From CAZEAN01 sp964510225 (GTDB taxonomy: Bacteria; Planctomycetota; Planctomycetia; Isosphaerales; Isosphaeraceae), in contig CAZEAN010000111.1 in NCBI GenBank assembly GCA_964510225.1, positions 1 through 18,524 of the forward strand: a DNA stretch of 18,524 nt, given 5' to 3'. A program made the translations under genes and the position numbers. Of this stretch, positions 1-7,828 are shown in pieces. Within the stretch, counting starts at the first letter, position 1. Every line of letters starts with the position of its first letter. Under the pieces are notes generated by a model. The model was not told the origin of the DNA. It searched no databases and saw only the letters and a program-made list of their open reading frames with translations.

Positions 1-2785
1 GGGCGAGGTCGCGGTCGCGGGTAACTGATTGAATGAACTTACTGTAAGTATACCCCAAAAAATCGCCGGAGAAGGATGGGGAATCTGCTGTTTTGAGACG
101 CCAAGATTGCGGTGCTAACAGTGTTGTCGGTAAGGCTGGATTGTGCCGCCAAAGGGCCGTGTTCAAGAGATTGATCCAGAGACTCGGGGGGTGGTGTTGT
201 ACAGCGTGACCGAGTGCTTCACTGTGCCGTAAGAACAAGCCATCGATCGCTTCCTGCCATTCCTGCTCGTTACCTTCCTTCGGTGCTAGCATCGTTTTGC
301 GATCGGCCGTTAAACGGGGTGCAGCTTCACCCCGTAAGTCGATCCAGACACGTGCTCCCACCGCCGCGGCCACACCAAGCCGGGCTCGTGCCACTTTACT
401 GTCTTGCACATACATGCCACGTTCGATGACATCCGTACGAAGCTTGTCCTCCAATTGAGGCTCTACAAACGATGCCAGTTCATCTTGGCGGCACAACCCA
501 CGTTCTACAGGAGGATTGAGCGGTAACGCTGAACCCTCTGGAAAGTTGTATGGAAAGCAGAGGCGGATTCGGCTCCCCGTCGCTTTATCCTCCCAGTCAT
601 GAACACCCCACTTTGGTGTTCCAATCGCCGCTGCGGGACAGTCCCATTCCGCCGCCTTCTCGACCACAGCATTCCGGTCGATGGGAAGTAAGGTGTCGAG
701 GTGGAAGCGATGATCGATCCGTGTCGTATTGCCTCGCTCAAGCTGGTTGTCGATTGTCATCGGTTCTTGGGCCACATCAATGGGATACCGCGGCCACACC
801 ACATGACAACCAGCGACGAACGGTGGGTCGATCACCCTGTCCGCTGGTTTGTACTCATCTTTTTCGGATTCAGAATAGCCAAAGTGCTTTCGTAACCCCG
901 GCACAAACGCCTTCGCATTGTGATCCAGGCTAAACTCCGATTTCAGAAACAAGGTAATCTCTGTCCCTTGATGCTCCAACGTTCCTTTCCTAAGCCAAAA
1001 GAGACTGCCCGGACCGGAGATGGTGACGTCGCGATGTTTAGAATTATGATCGTCCTCCTGTACACCCCCTGGTCTGGTCCGCACTTCAAGACGATCGGCA
1101 ATCATAAAGCAAGACAGGATGCCAATACCGAACATCGAGATCGGTGAAGTGTTCAAACCAGAGGCTTTGAGTGACGCCTTTTCCTGATGATAGTCGGGAC
1201 TGCGATAGTAGCTCTTGCCGATCTGGGTGAAGTAATTCTCAATCACCTTCTCCGTCATACCGACGCCATTGTCCCGCACCCGCAAGAAGTCTTGACCTGA
1301 CTTCTCATCATGGCCCCACTCGACCGTGACACGGAGTTCTTCTTCATCGCCGTCGATCCTCCGCAGGCGATCGACAGGCTCACGAACCCCTTCCCCTTTG
1401 GCGTCCATTTTCAGTCGAAGGTCGCGCAGTTCTAAGGCATCGAGCGAGTTTTGCAGTAGTTCTCGGATGCAGAGACCAGGGTCACCGTACAAGGTCTCGC
1501 CCATGAGCAACTGCTGAATCTCATCCTGATCAAGCTTGAACTCAATGTTCTTGTATACATAAATCGGATTCTGGGGCCAGCCAACGGGACGAATGACCGG
1601 TTCCACAACGCGCGGCAGATGAATTTGATAATGCTCGCCTTGGTTACTCAACAGTTTCGTTTGGTGGCGGTGCTCCTCCTCCACACCACGGACTTCCCGA
1701 TCAATCATGGCAACGAAGTCGCGAATGCTCTTCTCAATGACCGGATGAGGACACTGGGACGCGAAATACTTCAGTTCAGGATTGGTGGCGTCAACGTCGA
1801 GCTCCCAACTCGTAATGTAGCGGTGTTTAGTCCACTCTTGCAGGCTCACCTTATTATCGATGCCAATGTGCTTGAACAAGATCCTTGGCGTCCGGCTGGC
1901 ATCGAAGTCCATGATGTCGGCCAGCCGGAGCAGCAGCGCCGGAAACGCGAGGTTCGTCTTATCGACCATGAATCCGGGGTGAGTGTCGTTTGGGGCCATA
2001 AATTCCCAGCGCAACCAATCAACGCTCTGGCCGTGACTCGCCCCGATCAAGACCAGCCAGTCTTGGTAGTTGACACTGCCGAAGTAGAAGAGATCGGCCT
2101 TGCCCGGTGTTCTCGGAACTAAGCCCGCATTGACTAGTTGTTCATAGTCAGGATTATCATCGGGCGCCTTCATGGCCTCGAGCCACCCATTGACCCGGCT
2201 CCTGCTCACGTTGGGTTCGGCATGAGTTGTCCGGATGTATTCGGACAGGATGTGGGCCTCAATCTCGGTCACACGTTGTTGATCGCTTGGGTCGTTCGAC
2301 TTCTTGAGCCGCTTGATCTGACGGACCTCTTCACCGAATCGATCGCGGAAGCGGAGATAAGCCAACCGCTGGGATGAGTCACCCTGGGGATCCTTGATCT
2401 TCTGGTATTCCTCGGCCGTTAGTGCCATGCCGAGGTCATGCGTATAAGCGGCCAGAATACAGAGCGCACATTCGAGCGGTTCGAGCTGTTCCATCACCTC
2501 ATCGGGGGTCAACACGTCCATCAACGTGAGCACATTCCGAATGTGTGTATCATCATGCAACGTATATTGAGGCAGATAGCGATCGACCAGCTTCAGAATG
2601 AACTGGGAGTGACCAACGACGGCGCCTACATTCCCGATCAATTGCTCGATGGCATTTTTGCGCCCAGCTTTTAATTCACTCTCAATCAGCTTAAGACGCT
2701 TCCAAAACCGCGAATCCCTAAAGCACTCAAGCTCGCCAAGCTTAGGACGGGTTAATTCAGATCCAGTTGTTTGTTCTGGTGCCAT
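1..2785 (-). CDS. HD domain-GHKL (HSP90-like) ATPase fusion, 3' part missing
   Basis: I read this frame directly from the reverse complement. It is open from an ATG at 2785 to the left edge, 928 codons without a stop, so the C-terminus lies outside the window. Residues about 50-250 look like an HD phosphohydrolase domain: H77 and H81, the H116-D117 pair, then histidines in RTTH and GASH contexts and an LADIMD segment. Residues about 400-560 are a GHKL ATP-binding fold: N-box ELLQNSLDA with N446, G1 box D505-N-G-V-G509, G2 box FGIGILS at 552-558. Further on, LTADRKTML (R829) resembles the HSP90 middle-domain arginine loop. The ribosome site is weak (GAGA). GHKL plus HD fusions are known from predicted conflict systems (inference); a chaperone-like or signalling role is also possible. 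No partner gene is visible. The domain calls are firm, the function is not. Confidence 0.85.
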   Translation of the reverse strand, partial: MAPEQTTGSELTRPKLGELECFRDSRFWKRLKLIESELKAGRKNAIEQLIGNVGAVVGHSQFILKLVDRYLPQYTLHDDTHIRNVLTLMDVLTPDEVMEQLEPLECALCILAAYTHDLGMALTAEEYQKIKDPQGDSSQRLAYLRFRDRFGEEVRQIKRLKKSNDPSDQQRVTEIEAHILSEYIRTTHAEPNVSRSRVNGWLEAMKAPDDNPDYEQLVNAGLVPRTPGKADLFYFGSVNYQDWLVLIGASHGQSVDWLRWEFMAPNDTHPGFMVDKTNLAFPALLLRLADIMDFDASRTPRILFKHIGIDNKVSLQEWTKHRYITSWELDVDATNPELKYFASQCPHPVIEKSIRDFVAMIDREVRGVEEEHRHQTKLLSNQGEHYQIHLPRVVEPVIRPVGWPQNPIYVYKNIEFKLDQDEIQQLLMGETLYGDPGLCIRELLQNSLDALELRDLRLKMDAKGEGVREPVDRLRRIDGDEEELRVTVEWGHDEKSGQDFLRVRDNGVGMTEKVIENYFTQIGKSYYRSPDYHQEKASLKASGLNTSPISMFGIGILSCFMIADRLEVRTRPGGVQEDDHNSKHRDVTISGPGSLFWLRKGTLEHQGTEITLFLKSEFSLDHNAKAFVPGLRKHFGYSESEKDEYKPADRVIDPPFVAGCHVVWPRYPIDVAQEPMTIDNQLERGNTTRIDHRFHLDTLLPIDRNAVVEKAAEWDCPAAAIGTPKWGVHDWEDKATGSRIRLCFPYNFPEGSALPLNPPVERGLCRQDELASFVEPQLEDKLRTDVIERGMYVQDSKVARARLGVAAAVGARVWIDLRGEAAPRLTADRKTMLAPKEGNEQEWQEAIDGLFLRHSEALGHAVQHHPPSLWINLLNTALWRHNPALPTTLLAPQSWRLKTADSPSFSGDFLGYTYSKFIQSVTRDRDLA

Positions 2786-2847
2786 CGATCTCGTTACTCA
2801 AGATTAAGGTGGGTTATCGCGTTCATATCAGAACGATGGTTTCAGTG

Positions 2848-2864
2848 TCTGTATCGCATACAGA
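2848..2864. promoter_or_regulatory. Operator-like 7-3-7 inverted repeat upstream of the HD-GHKL gene
   Basis: TCTGTAT-CGC-ATACAGA is a perfect inverted repeat with 7-base arms, 62 bases upstream of the HD-GHKL start. A possible minus-strand promoter lies just upstream of it (TTGTGG at 2899-2904, 18-base spacer, CGATAT at 2875-2880), which would put the repeat in the leader region where a repressor could bind. The repeat is seen directly; the operator role and the promoter are inferred. Confidence 0.4.
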
Positions 2865-2929
2865 TAACTGGACCATATCGTGGCGACACCAAGATCGTCC
2901 ACAATATGGTTCACAAGTCATTCTACTGC

Positions 2930-5062
2930 TTACTCTTCACCGGTAAAACGCTTGAGGAGCGCCTCGGGGGCGGCGGCGTACTCGAGCGGTTCCATCGCGT
3001 AACTGGCGCGGCCTTGGCTGAGGGAACGGACATCGGTGGAGTAGCCGAACATCTGTTCGAGTGGGGCTTTGGCTTCGACGACCCAGAGCTTGCCACGTTG
3101 GTAGGTTTTCTCGATCAAAGCGCGGCGGCTGGTGAGATCGCCGGTGACATTGCCGAGGAAGTCTTCGGGAGTGACCACCTCTACCTTCATGATCGGTTCC
3201 AAGAGGACGGCCCCGGCCTGGTCAACCGCTTTCCGGAAGGCGTCGGTGGCAGCGAATCCAAAGGCAAGATCGTTGCTCACTTCATCAAGTGAGTCACCGT
3301 CCACCACCGTCACTTTGAGGTCGACCAAGGGGTTGCCCGTGATCCCACCCCCTTTTGATTCTTCCCGGATCGCTTGCTCAATCGCTGTCACAAACTCAGG
3401 AGGAACATCAGAAGGTTTCGCCTTGTTAAGGAACCGGAGCGTGGGGCCTCCCTTGGGCTGGGTCTCGGGTTCGAGGTCGATCTTGAGCTTTGCGAAGAGT
3501 TCGTTGCCGGTCCCGGTTTGTCGGACGCATTGGCCCGCCACCGCCTTCACCGGGTTCTTCACGGTCTCCCGATAACTGACCCGAGGCTTTCCGACCCGGA
3601 CCTCCAGCTTCATGTCCCGGAGCATCCGATTCTTGATGATCTCGAGGTGGAGTTCACCCATCCCGGAGATCAAGGTCTCGCCCGTGTCTTCATCAAACTT
3701 GTAAGTGAAGGTCGGATCTTCGCGGGCAAGAGAAGCAAGCGCCGCGGCGAGCTTGTTCTTGTCGGCCGAACTCATCGGTTCGATCGACATACTAATAACT
3801 GTTTCGGGAAATTCGATCTTTTCAAAGAGGACGGGATGAGCTGCATCGCAGAGGGTGTCCCCCGTCACCGATTCCTTCAAGCCGAGGACCCCGACAATAT
3901 CACCGGCGGGAGCCTGATCGATCTGCTCACGATCATCGGCGCGGATCCGGTACAGTCGCGAGCAGTTTTCTTTCTTGTTCTTACCCGGATTGAACGGCCT
4001 GGTGTTGGCCTTCAACGAGCCAGAATAGACGCGGACGAAGGAAAGATCACCATGGGCATCATGGACGATCTTGAAGACGAGCCCCGCGAACGGCGCCTTG
4101 ACATCGGTCGTCCGTTCGACCTCCTCACCCGACTTCGGATGGAGTCCCTTGACGGGTGGCATGTCGAGCGGGCTTGGCAAGTACGCAACAACAGCATCAA
4201 GAAGTCGTTGCACACCGACATATTTATAGCTTGAACCACAGAGGACCGGTTGGGCAGCACCGGTCAAGGTGGCGCGACGGATCGCCTTCCGAATCGAGTC
4301 CGGTGCGAGTGGCTCACCTTCCAACGACGCCATATATTCTTCGGCAAACTCCTCGTCGAGTTCGCTAAGCGAGTCGAGCATCCGCTCACGCCACTCATCG
4401 AACTGATCGCGGAGTTCATCGGGGATTTCGGACTCGGTTACAGTCGAGCCCAGATCCTCGGTCTTATAGTAAAGTGCCTTTTGTTCAATAAGATCAATCA
4501 ATCCTTGGAATTGACCGATCGATCCTTCTGGTCCAGCACCGATCGGGAGCATCAGTGGAATCGGGGTTCCTTGAAGTCGTTCCCTGATTTCTTCGAAGAC
4601 ACGGTGAAATTCAGCGCCGATCCGGTCCATCTTGTTGATGAAACAGATCCGAGGGACATGGTACTTGTCCGCCTGTCTCCAGACGGTCTCGCTCTGCGCT
4701 TCAACCCCTTCGACCGCCGAGAAGATGACGACGGCTCCATCGAGAACCCGCAGTGATCGCTCGACTTCGGCGGTGAAATCGACGTGTCCAGGGGTGTCAA
4801 TGATGTTGATTGTGATCGGCTTGTCGTGTCGATCTTTCCAATGGCAGGAAATAGCCGCCGCGACGATCGTGATGCCGCGTTCGCGTTCTTCGGGATCAAA
4901 GTCGGTCGTAGTGTTTCCTTTGTCGACGTCACCCATCCGATGGATTTCGCCGGTGTAATACAAGACTCGTTCGGTGGTCGTCGTCTTGCCGGCGTCGATA
5001 TGAGCAACAATCCCGATGTTGCGGATCGAGGCCAGCGGACTAGATGGGCCGTCATTCTCCAT
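2930..5062 (-). CDS. fusA: Elongation factor G
   Basis: This encodes EF-G, the GTPase that drives ribosomal translocation (and recycling with RRF). The G domain has AHIDAGKT at 20-27, the switch II motif DTPGH at 89-93 and NKMD at 143-146. A domain III signature, SGMGELHLEII, is also present, and at about 710 residues the protein is full length. The frame can be extended two codons to a TTG at 5068, but the ATG at 5062, with AGGA about 11 bases upstream, is the better start. The C-terminal motif reads SQGRASYAMEP (about 682-692) rather than the TQGRG usual in canonical EF-G. This points to the spd-type EF-G group of spirochaetes, planctomycetes and mitochondria (inference). The gene stands alone, without rpsL, rpsG or tuf, which fits a paralogue outside a str operon. 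Confidence 0.95.
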   Translation of the reverse strand: MENDGPSSPLASIRNIGIVAHIDAGKTTTTERVLYYTGEIHRMGDVDKGNTTTDFDPEERERGITIVAAAISCHWKDRHDKPITINIIDTPGHVDFTAEVERSLRVLDGAVVIFSAVEGVEAQSETVWRQADKYHVPRICFINKMDRIGAEFHRVFEEIRERLQGTPIPLMLPIGAGPEGSIGQFQGLIDLIEQKALYYKTEDLGSTVTESEIPDELRDQFDEWRERMLDSLSELDEEFAEEYMASLEGEPLAPDSIRKAIRRATLTGAAQPVLCGSSYKYVGVQRLLDAVVAYLPSPLDMPPVKGLHPKSGEEVERTTDVKAPFAGLVFKIVHDAHGDLSFVRVYSGSLKANTRPFNPGKNKKENCSRLYRIRADDREQIDQAPAGDIVGVLGLKESVTGDTLCDAAHPVLFEKIEFPETVISMSIEPMSSADKNKLAAALASLAREDPTFTYKFDEDTGETLISGMGELHLEIIKNRMLRDMKLEVRVGKPRVSYRETVKNPVKAVAGQCVRQTGTGNELFAKLKIDLEPETQPKGGPTLRFLNKAKPSDVPPEFVTAIEQAIREESKGGGITGNPLVDLKVTVVDGDSLDEVSNDLAFGFAATDAFRKAVDQAGAVLLEPIMKVEVVTPEDFLGNVTGDLTSRRALIEKTYQRGKLWVVEAKAPLEQMFGYSTDVRSLSQGRASYAMEPLEYAAAPEALLKRFTGEE

Positions 5063-5200
5063 AGCCAACCGTCCTTCGCAATGCGTCGCTTCGAAATGCC
5101 TGGCGAGTTATTCTCTCTCTATCTTACTCTTAGAGATCACTAGCTTACACCATCGTGTGCCAGGCGACCCAGGGGAGGGGTCAAGTCGACTTTCCCGATC

Positions 5201-5217
5201 TTGCCTACCCTAGGCAA
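5201..5217. promoter_or_regulatory. 7-3-7 inverted repeat between fusA and the Cys-rich gene
   Basis: TTGCCTA-CCC-TAGGCAA is a perfect inverted repeat with 7-base arms in the 225-base divergent region between fusA and the small plus-strand gene at 5288. It has the same 7-3-7 geometry as the repeat at 2848-2864 but a different sequence. It lacks a T-run on either side, so a transcription-factor site is more likely than a terminator. The rest of this region contains a GA-rich leader before fusA and no clear promoter. Confidence 0.35.
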
Positions 5218-5287
5218 TGGTAGACTCAGGATGGTTCACTGCATGGAGCAGATTTCTGACGAGGCCCACCTTAAGTGAATCCAGTTT

Positions 5288-5479
5288 ATGATTGAGCCCC
5301 CTCAAACCCTCTGCCTGCATTGTCAGCAATGCCGGGTGATCGAGACACCGAAGGGTTCAAGGTTTCTTCTCTGCAAACGCTCTCAGACGGACGACCGGTA
5401 CCAGAAGTACCCGGCGCAACCGGTTATCGCTTGCCGAGGCTTTGAGCCCAAAGCGACGGACGTCGACTCAGATCGATGA
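5288..5479 (+). CDS. Small Cys-rich protein, possible zinc ribbon
   Basis: A 63-residue protein with Cys at 9, 12, 15, 29 and 49, and His at 11. The spacing CLHCQQC, then FLLC, then IACRGF looks like a small metal-binding (zinc-ribbon-like) fold. I recognise no named family. The ribosome site before the ATG is weak. Its last 12 bases overlap the end of the convergent DCC-family gene. The ordered cysteines are why I treat it as real rather than a chance frame. It could bind zinc or an iron-sulphur centre; no function can be assigned from sequence alone. Confidence 0.6.
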   Translation: MIEPPQTLCLHCQQCRVIETPKGSRFLLCKRSQTDDRYQKYPAQPVIACRGFEPKATDVDSDR

Positions 5480-5932
5480 CGCCGTGGCTTCAGTTGCTGA
5501 GGTTGATTCCCAGAGATCCGAACCTTCGAGGAAACGCCCTCGGAGTTCGGGTGTCAGCAACCGGCAGGACTCGGAACGTCCGAACCATCGGTAGCGGTTC
5601 GCGGCGATCCAGCGGTAGACGGCGTCTCGGATCACCTTGGGGACTAACAACCCGACGGAAAGCAACGGCCACGGCTGCTTCAGTCGTTTCGCGACCCGGA
5701 GGGCCGCGCTCGAGTGTCTGGACGCCACGTTGTGGCGATCGATGAAGACCATCGAGCCCAAGGTGTCCGACGGTAAACCGTGTTCGTCGAGCAATCGTTG
5801 CCCAGCGACCGACTGCAGCGGTGCGAATCGAATCCGCGACGAAGGGTCGCGGTCAAGGATGAACTGGACGCTCTGATTGCAGAGGTTGCAGACACCATCG
5901 AAGAGCACCACGTCAGTCTCAGCGTCACTCAT
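5468..5932 (-). CDS. DCC-family thiol-disulfide oxidoreductase-like protein
   Basis: A 154-residue protein of the DCC family (named for the DxxCxxC N-terminus), related to thioredoxin folds and presumed to act in thiol-disulfide exchange, though the family is little characterised. The signature is FDGVCNLC, with D12, C15 and C18. A tryptophan- and arginine-rich helix (YRWIAANRYRWFG) follows, as is usual in the family. The frame stays open upstream to 6070 into apgM, but the ATG at 5932 has GGAG at 5940-5943, seven bases away, and places the domain at the N-terminus. The gene lies 31 bases behind apgM on the same strand and is probably co-transcribed with it. Its 3' end overlaps the convergent Cys-rich gene by 12 bases. 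Confidence 0.85.
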   Translation of the reverse strand: MSDAETDVVLFDGVCNLCNQSVQFILDRDPSSRIRFAPLQSVAGQRLLDEHGLPSDTLGSMVFIDRHNVASRHSSAALRVAKRLKQPWPLLSVGLLVPKVIRDAVYRWIAANRYRWFGRSESCRLLTPELRGRFLEGSDLWESTSATEATASSI

Positions 5933-5963
5933 CGGACTTCTCCGACTGGGATTGAAGGAGTGC

Positions 5964-7175
5964 TCAGGCACCAAACTTCTGGAGTCGGCCAGCGTGAGCC
6001 ATCGCCAAAGGCATGATTTGCTTGGCGAGGATCTGGCCGAGGCCACCACGCTCGCAAGGTCGCTCTCCAAAGGTCGTGACTTGGTCAGGACGACTCGTCG
6101 CCGGAGCCCAGATCAGGAGCGGAACGGGGTGGAAGCTATGCGACTTTAGCCGGCTCGGGGTGGAATGGTCCCCGGTGACGATCACAACATCAGGCTCCAG
6201 TTCCATCAACTTCGGTATCCCAGCGTCGAGCTCTTCAATCACGCTGACCTTCTTCTCAAAGTTACCATCCTCGCCGGTACTGTCGGTGTATTTGTAGTGA
6301 ATGAAGAAGAAGTCATAGCTCGGCCATTTGGCCTTGGCCTCAGTGAGTTGCTCATCAAGGGTCGTGACCGGCTCGATCACATCCATCCCGACCAACCGTG
6401 CCAGACCTCGATACATCGGGTAAACCGCGATCGCAGCCGACCGGAGTCCATAAACCTGCTCCATTGTCTCGATTGCCGGGAACTTCGAAAACCCGCGCAT
6501 CATCAGGAAGTTTGCCGGGTGCTCATCCTTCAAGATTTCTCGGGCTTGCTTGAGAACCTCGGAGGCAACCTCGACGGTCCGATGGGAGTCTGGGTTTGTG
6601 GCACGCGGGTCGAGCGGATGGAGTCCCGTCTGGAGAGGGTCGGTGTCTGCGACGTGATCGCCGAGCCCCTCGGCGCGGAACCGGATCACGAGTCGATACT
6701 CTCGGACCGGTGCGATCAAGGTTTCGACACCCGGAATCGAGACCTTTGCTGCCAGTTTATCCACTAACTTTGCACCGACCTCGGTTGGGATTCGGCCAGC
6801 ACGACGATCGGAGACTTTTCCTTCAGGGTCGATCGTGCAAAAGTTCCCGCGGATCGCGACATCCTTAGGGCCAACCTCAACCCCAATCCCAAGCGCCTCA
6901 AGGACACCACGGCCGATCTGGTGTTCGATCGGGTCAAATCCGAAGAGCCCCAAGTGCCCCGGTCCCGAGCCCGGCGCGATCCCGGGAGCGACCGGGATAC
7001 TCAAGCCGGTGACTCCCTCGGTCGCGAGGCGATCGAGGTTCGGGGTCTTTGCCGCTTCCAGCTCGGTCGGACCGCCGGGCTCAATCGGCAAACCACCGAG
7101 GCCGTCGGCGACCAGCATCACGATTTTGGTCGGGTTGGACTCGCGGAGCTGTCGGATCAGATCGTGCTCGTGCAT
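5964..7175 (-). CDS. apgM: 2,3-bisphosphoglycerate-independent phosphoglycerate mutase, archaeal type
   Basis: This 403-residue protein interconverts 3- and 2-phosphoglycerate in cytoplasmic glycolysis and gluconeogenesis. It belongs to the alkaline phosphatase superfamily, archaeal-type (ApgM) branch. Metal and active-site motifs are visible: VADGLGG with D24, KTPNLDRLA at 43-51, and PGSGPGHLGLFGFDP with the presumed nucleophile S70. Near the C-terminus are TGDHSTP and SHSFHPVP, which supply metal-binding Asp and His residues. The length is normal for the family, which is shorter than the 510-residue bacterial GpmI. The start is ATG with a weak ribosome site. A plausible promoter lies upstream at 7250-7279, and a DCC-family gene follows 31 bases downstream, probably in one transcript. 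Confidence 0.93.
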   Translation of the reverse strand: MHEHDLIRQLRESNPTKIVMLVADGLGGLPIEPGGPTELEAAKTPNLDRLATEGVTGLSIPVAPGIAPGSGPGHLGLFGFDPIEHQIGRGVLEALGIGVEVGPKDVAIRGNFCTIDPEGKVSDRRAGRIPTEVGAKLVDKLAAKVSIPGVETLIAPVREYRLVIRFRAEGLGDHVADTDPLQTGLHPLDPRATNPDSHRTVEVASEVLKQAREILKDEHPANFLMMRGFSKFPAIETMEQVYGLRSAAIAVYPMYRGLARLVGMDVIEPVTTLDEQLTEAKAKWPSYDFFFIHYKYTDSTGEDGNFEKKVSVIEELDAGIPKLMELEPDVVIVTGDHSTPSRLKSHSFHPVPLLIWAPATSRPDQVTTFGERPCERGGLGQILAKQIMPLAMAHAGRLQKFGA

Positions 7176-7249
7176 CGGCTCTGGGCTCTCGGCGGCAAGC
7201 GTGGGTTGCCTTGGGTCTTCGTTACTTCATCAACCACTGAAACGGCGGT

Positions 7250-7279
7250 ATTGTCTCGTGATCAACCGCCGACGGTCAA
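7250..7279 (-). promoter_or_regulatory. Candidate apgM promoter
   Basis: On the minus strand, TTGACC (7274-7279) is followed after 18 bases by GACAAT (7250-7255), a fair match to a sigma-70-type promoter. It lies 75 bases before the apgM start. The hexamers match 5/6 and 4/6 of the E. coli consensus, and planctomycete promoters are poorly defined, so this is tentative. Confidence 0.28.
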
Positions 7280-7390
7280 CGGGCCACCCAGGAACGATGG
7301 ATCTCATCATCATTTCCTGAAGTTTAAGGATTCCTCAGATTAATCTGGTGGGGTTGTGTCACAGTTTCCTGCTCGACTACCTATTGTATT

Positions 7391-7403
7391 GAGACTCAGT
7401 CTC
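7391..7403. promoter_or_regulatory. Fur-family-like inverted repeat
   Basis: GAGACT-C-AGTCTC is a perfect 6-1-6 repeat. With its flanks it reads TTGAGACTCAGTCTCGAT, close to the 7-1-7 layout of Fur-family boxes (TGAxAxT-N-AxTxTCA). It lies 57 bases upstream of the plus-strand gene at 7461 and far from apgM. A half-site (TGAGACT) recurs on the minus strand at 8389-8395, before the ferritin-like gene. The Fur assignment is inferred from symmetry only. Confidence 0.35.
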
Positions 7404-7460
7404 GATTAGATTGTCAGCAAGTAGTACGGTAACGATCGAAGAATCGGAGTCTTACTTCGA

Positions 7461-7793
7461 ATGACCCATCGAACTCCGCTCTCAACAATCTCGGGTTCGC
7501 AGCCACACCACCGACTGGAGATCGCGTTGGAGCAACGGACTTCAGGTCGGCTCCTGATTGTTCTCTCTGATCAACATTATACCGAAAGCATCGGGTGGTA
7601 TACCCAGCGACAGATCGAGTTGGACCACCGACAGTGGCAACAGCTCAGGGGACACTTTGGTCCGACCGCCAGTGAAGCGTTCGACACGTTTGCTCCAGAG
7701 AGCGACCCTGAGTCGGTAGCGACGATCCTCCCGTTCCCCGGACCGCAAGAGGACGATTGTGTCCGTTCTGCGGTCGGTGGTACTGAGCATTAA
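7461..7793 (+). CDS. Small conserved-looking protein, possibly PC4-like
   Basis: A 110-residue soluble protein. The central part (about 17-65) alternates short strands and ends in a helix: RLEIALEQ, RLLIVLSDQHY, GWYTQRQIEL, then DHRQWQQLRGHF. This strand-strand-strand-helix order, with a Trp in the final helix, loosely resembles the PC4/transcriptional coactivator fold, but I cannot confirm it. The C-terminal 40 residues are acidic and probably unstructured. The start is ATG with GGAG about 12 bases upstream. It ends 35 bases from the convergent ferritin-like gene with no clear terminator between. The Fur-like repeat upstream suggests metal or oxidative control. Function unknown. Confidence 0.65.
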   Translation: MTHRTPLSTISGSQPHHRLEIALEQRTSGRLLIVLSDQHYTESIGWYTQRQIELDHRQWQQLRGHFGPTASEAFDTFAPESDPESVATILPFPGPQEDDCVRSAVGGTEH

Positions 7794-7828
7794 TTGAACA
7801 AGACGTTGGCAGAGCGAGAGTTGAGAGC

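Larger units (their letters stand above)
7176..7460. other. Divergent intergenic region, apgM and 7461 gene
   Basis: This 285-base gap separates apgM (minus) from the small gene at 7461 (plus). I see no convincing coding frame. It holds a possible apgM promoter (7250-7279), a GGCGGT/ACCGCC inverted pair around it (7244-7249 and 7265-7270), and a Fur-like inverted repeat (7391-7403) nearer the plus-strand gene. Confidence 0.6.

Noticed and set aside
214..2674. Several plus-strand frames of 60-170 residues
   Set aside because: They are antisense to the continuous HD-GHKL frame, which carries conserved motifs from end to end.
3374..4234. Plus-strand open frame of 286 residues opposite fusA
   Set aside because: It lies entirely antisense to a clear EF-G gene and shows no domain; its length follows from the codon bias of fusA.
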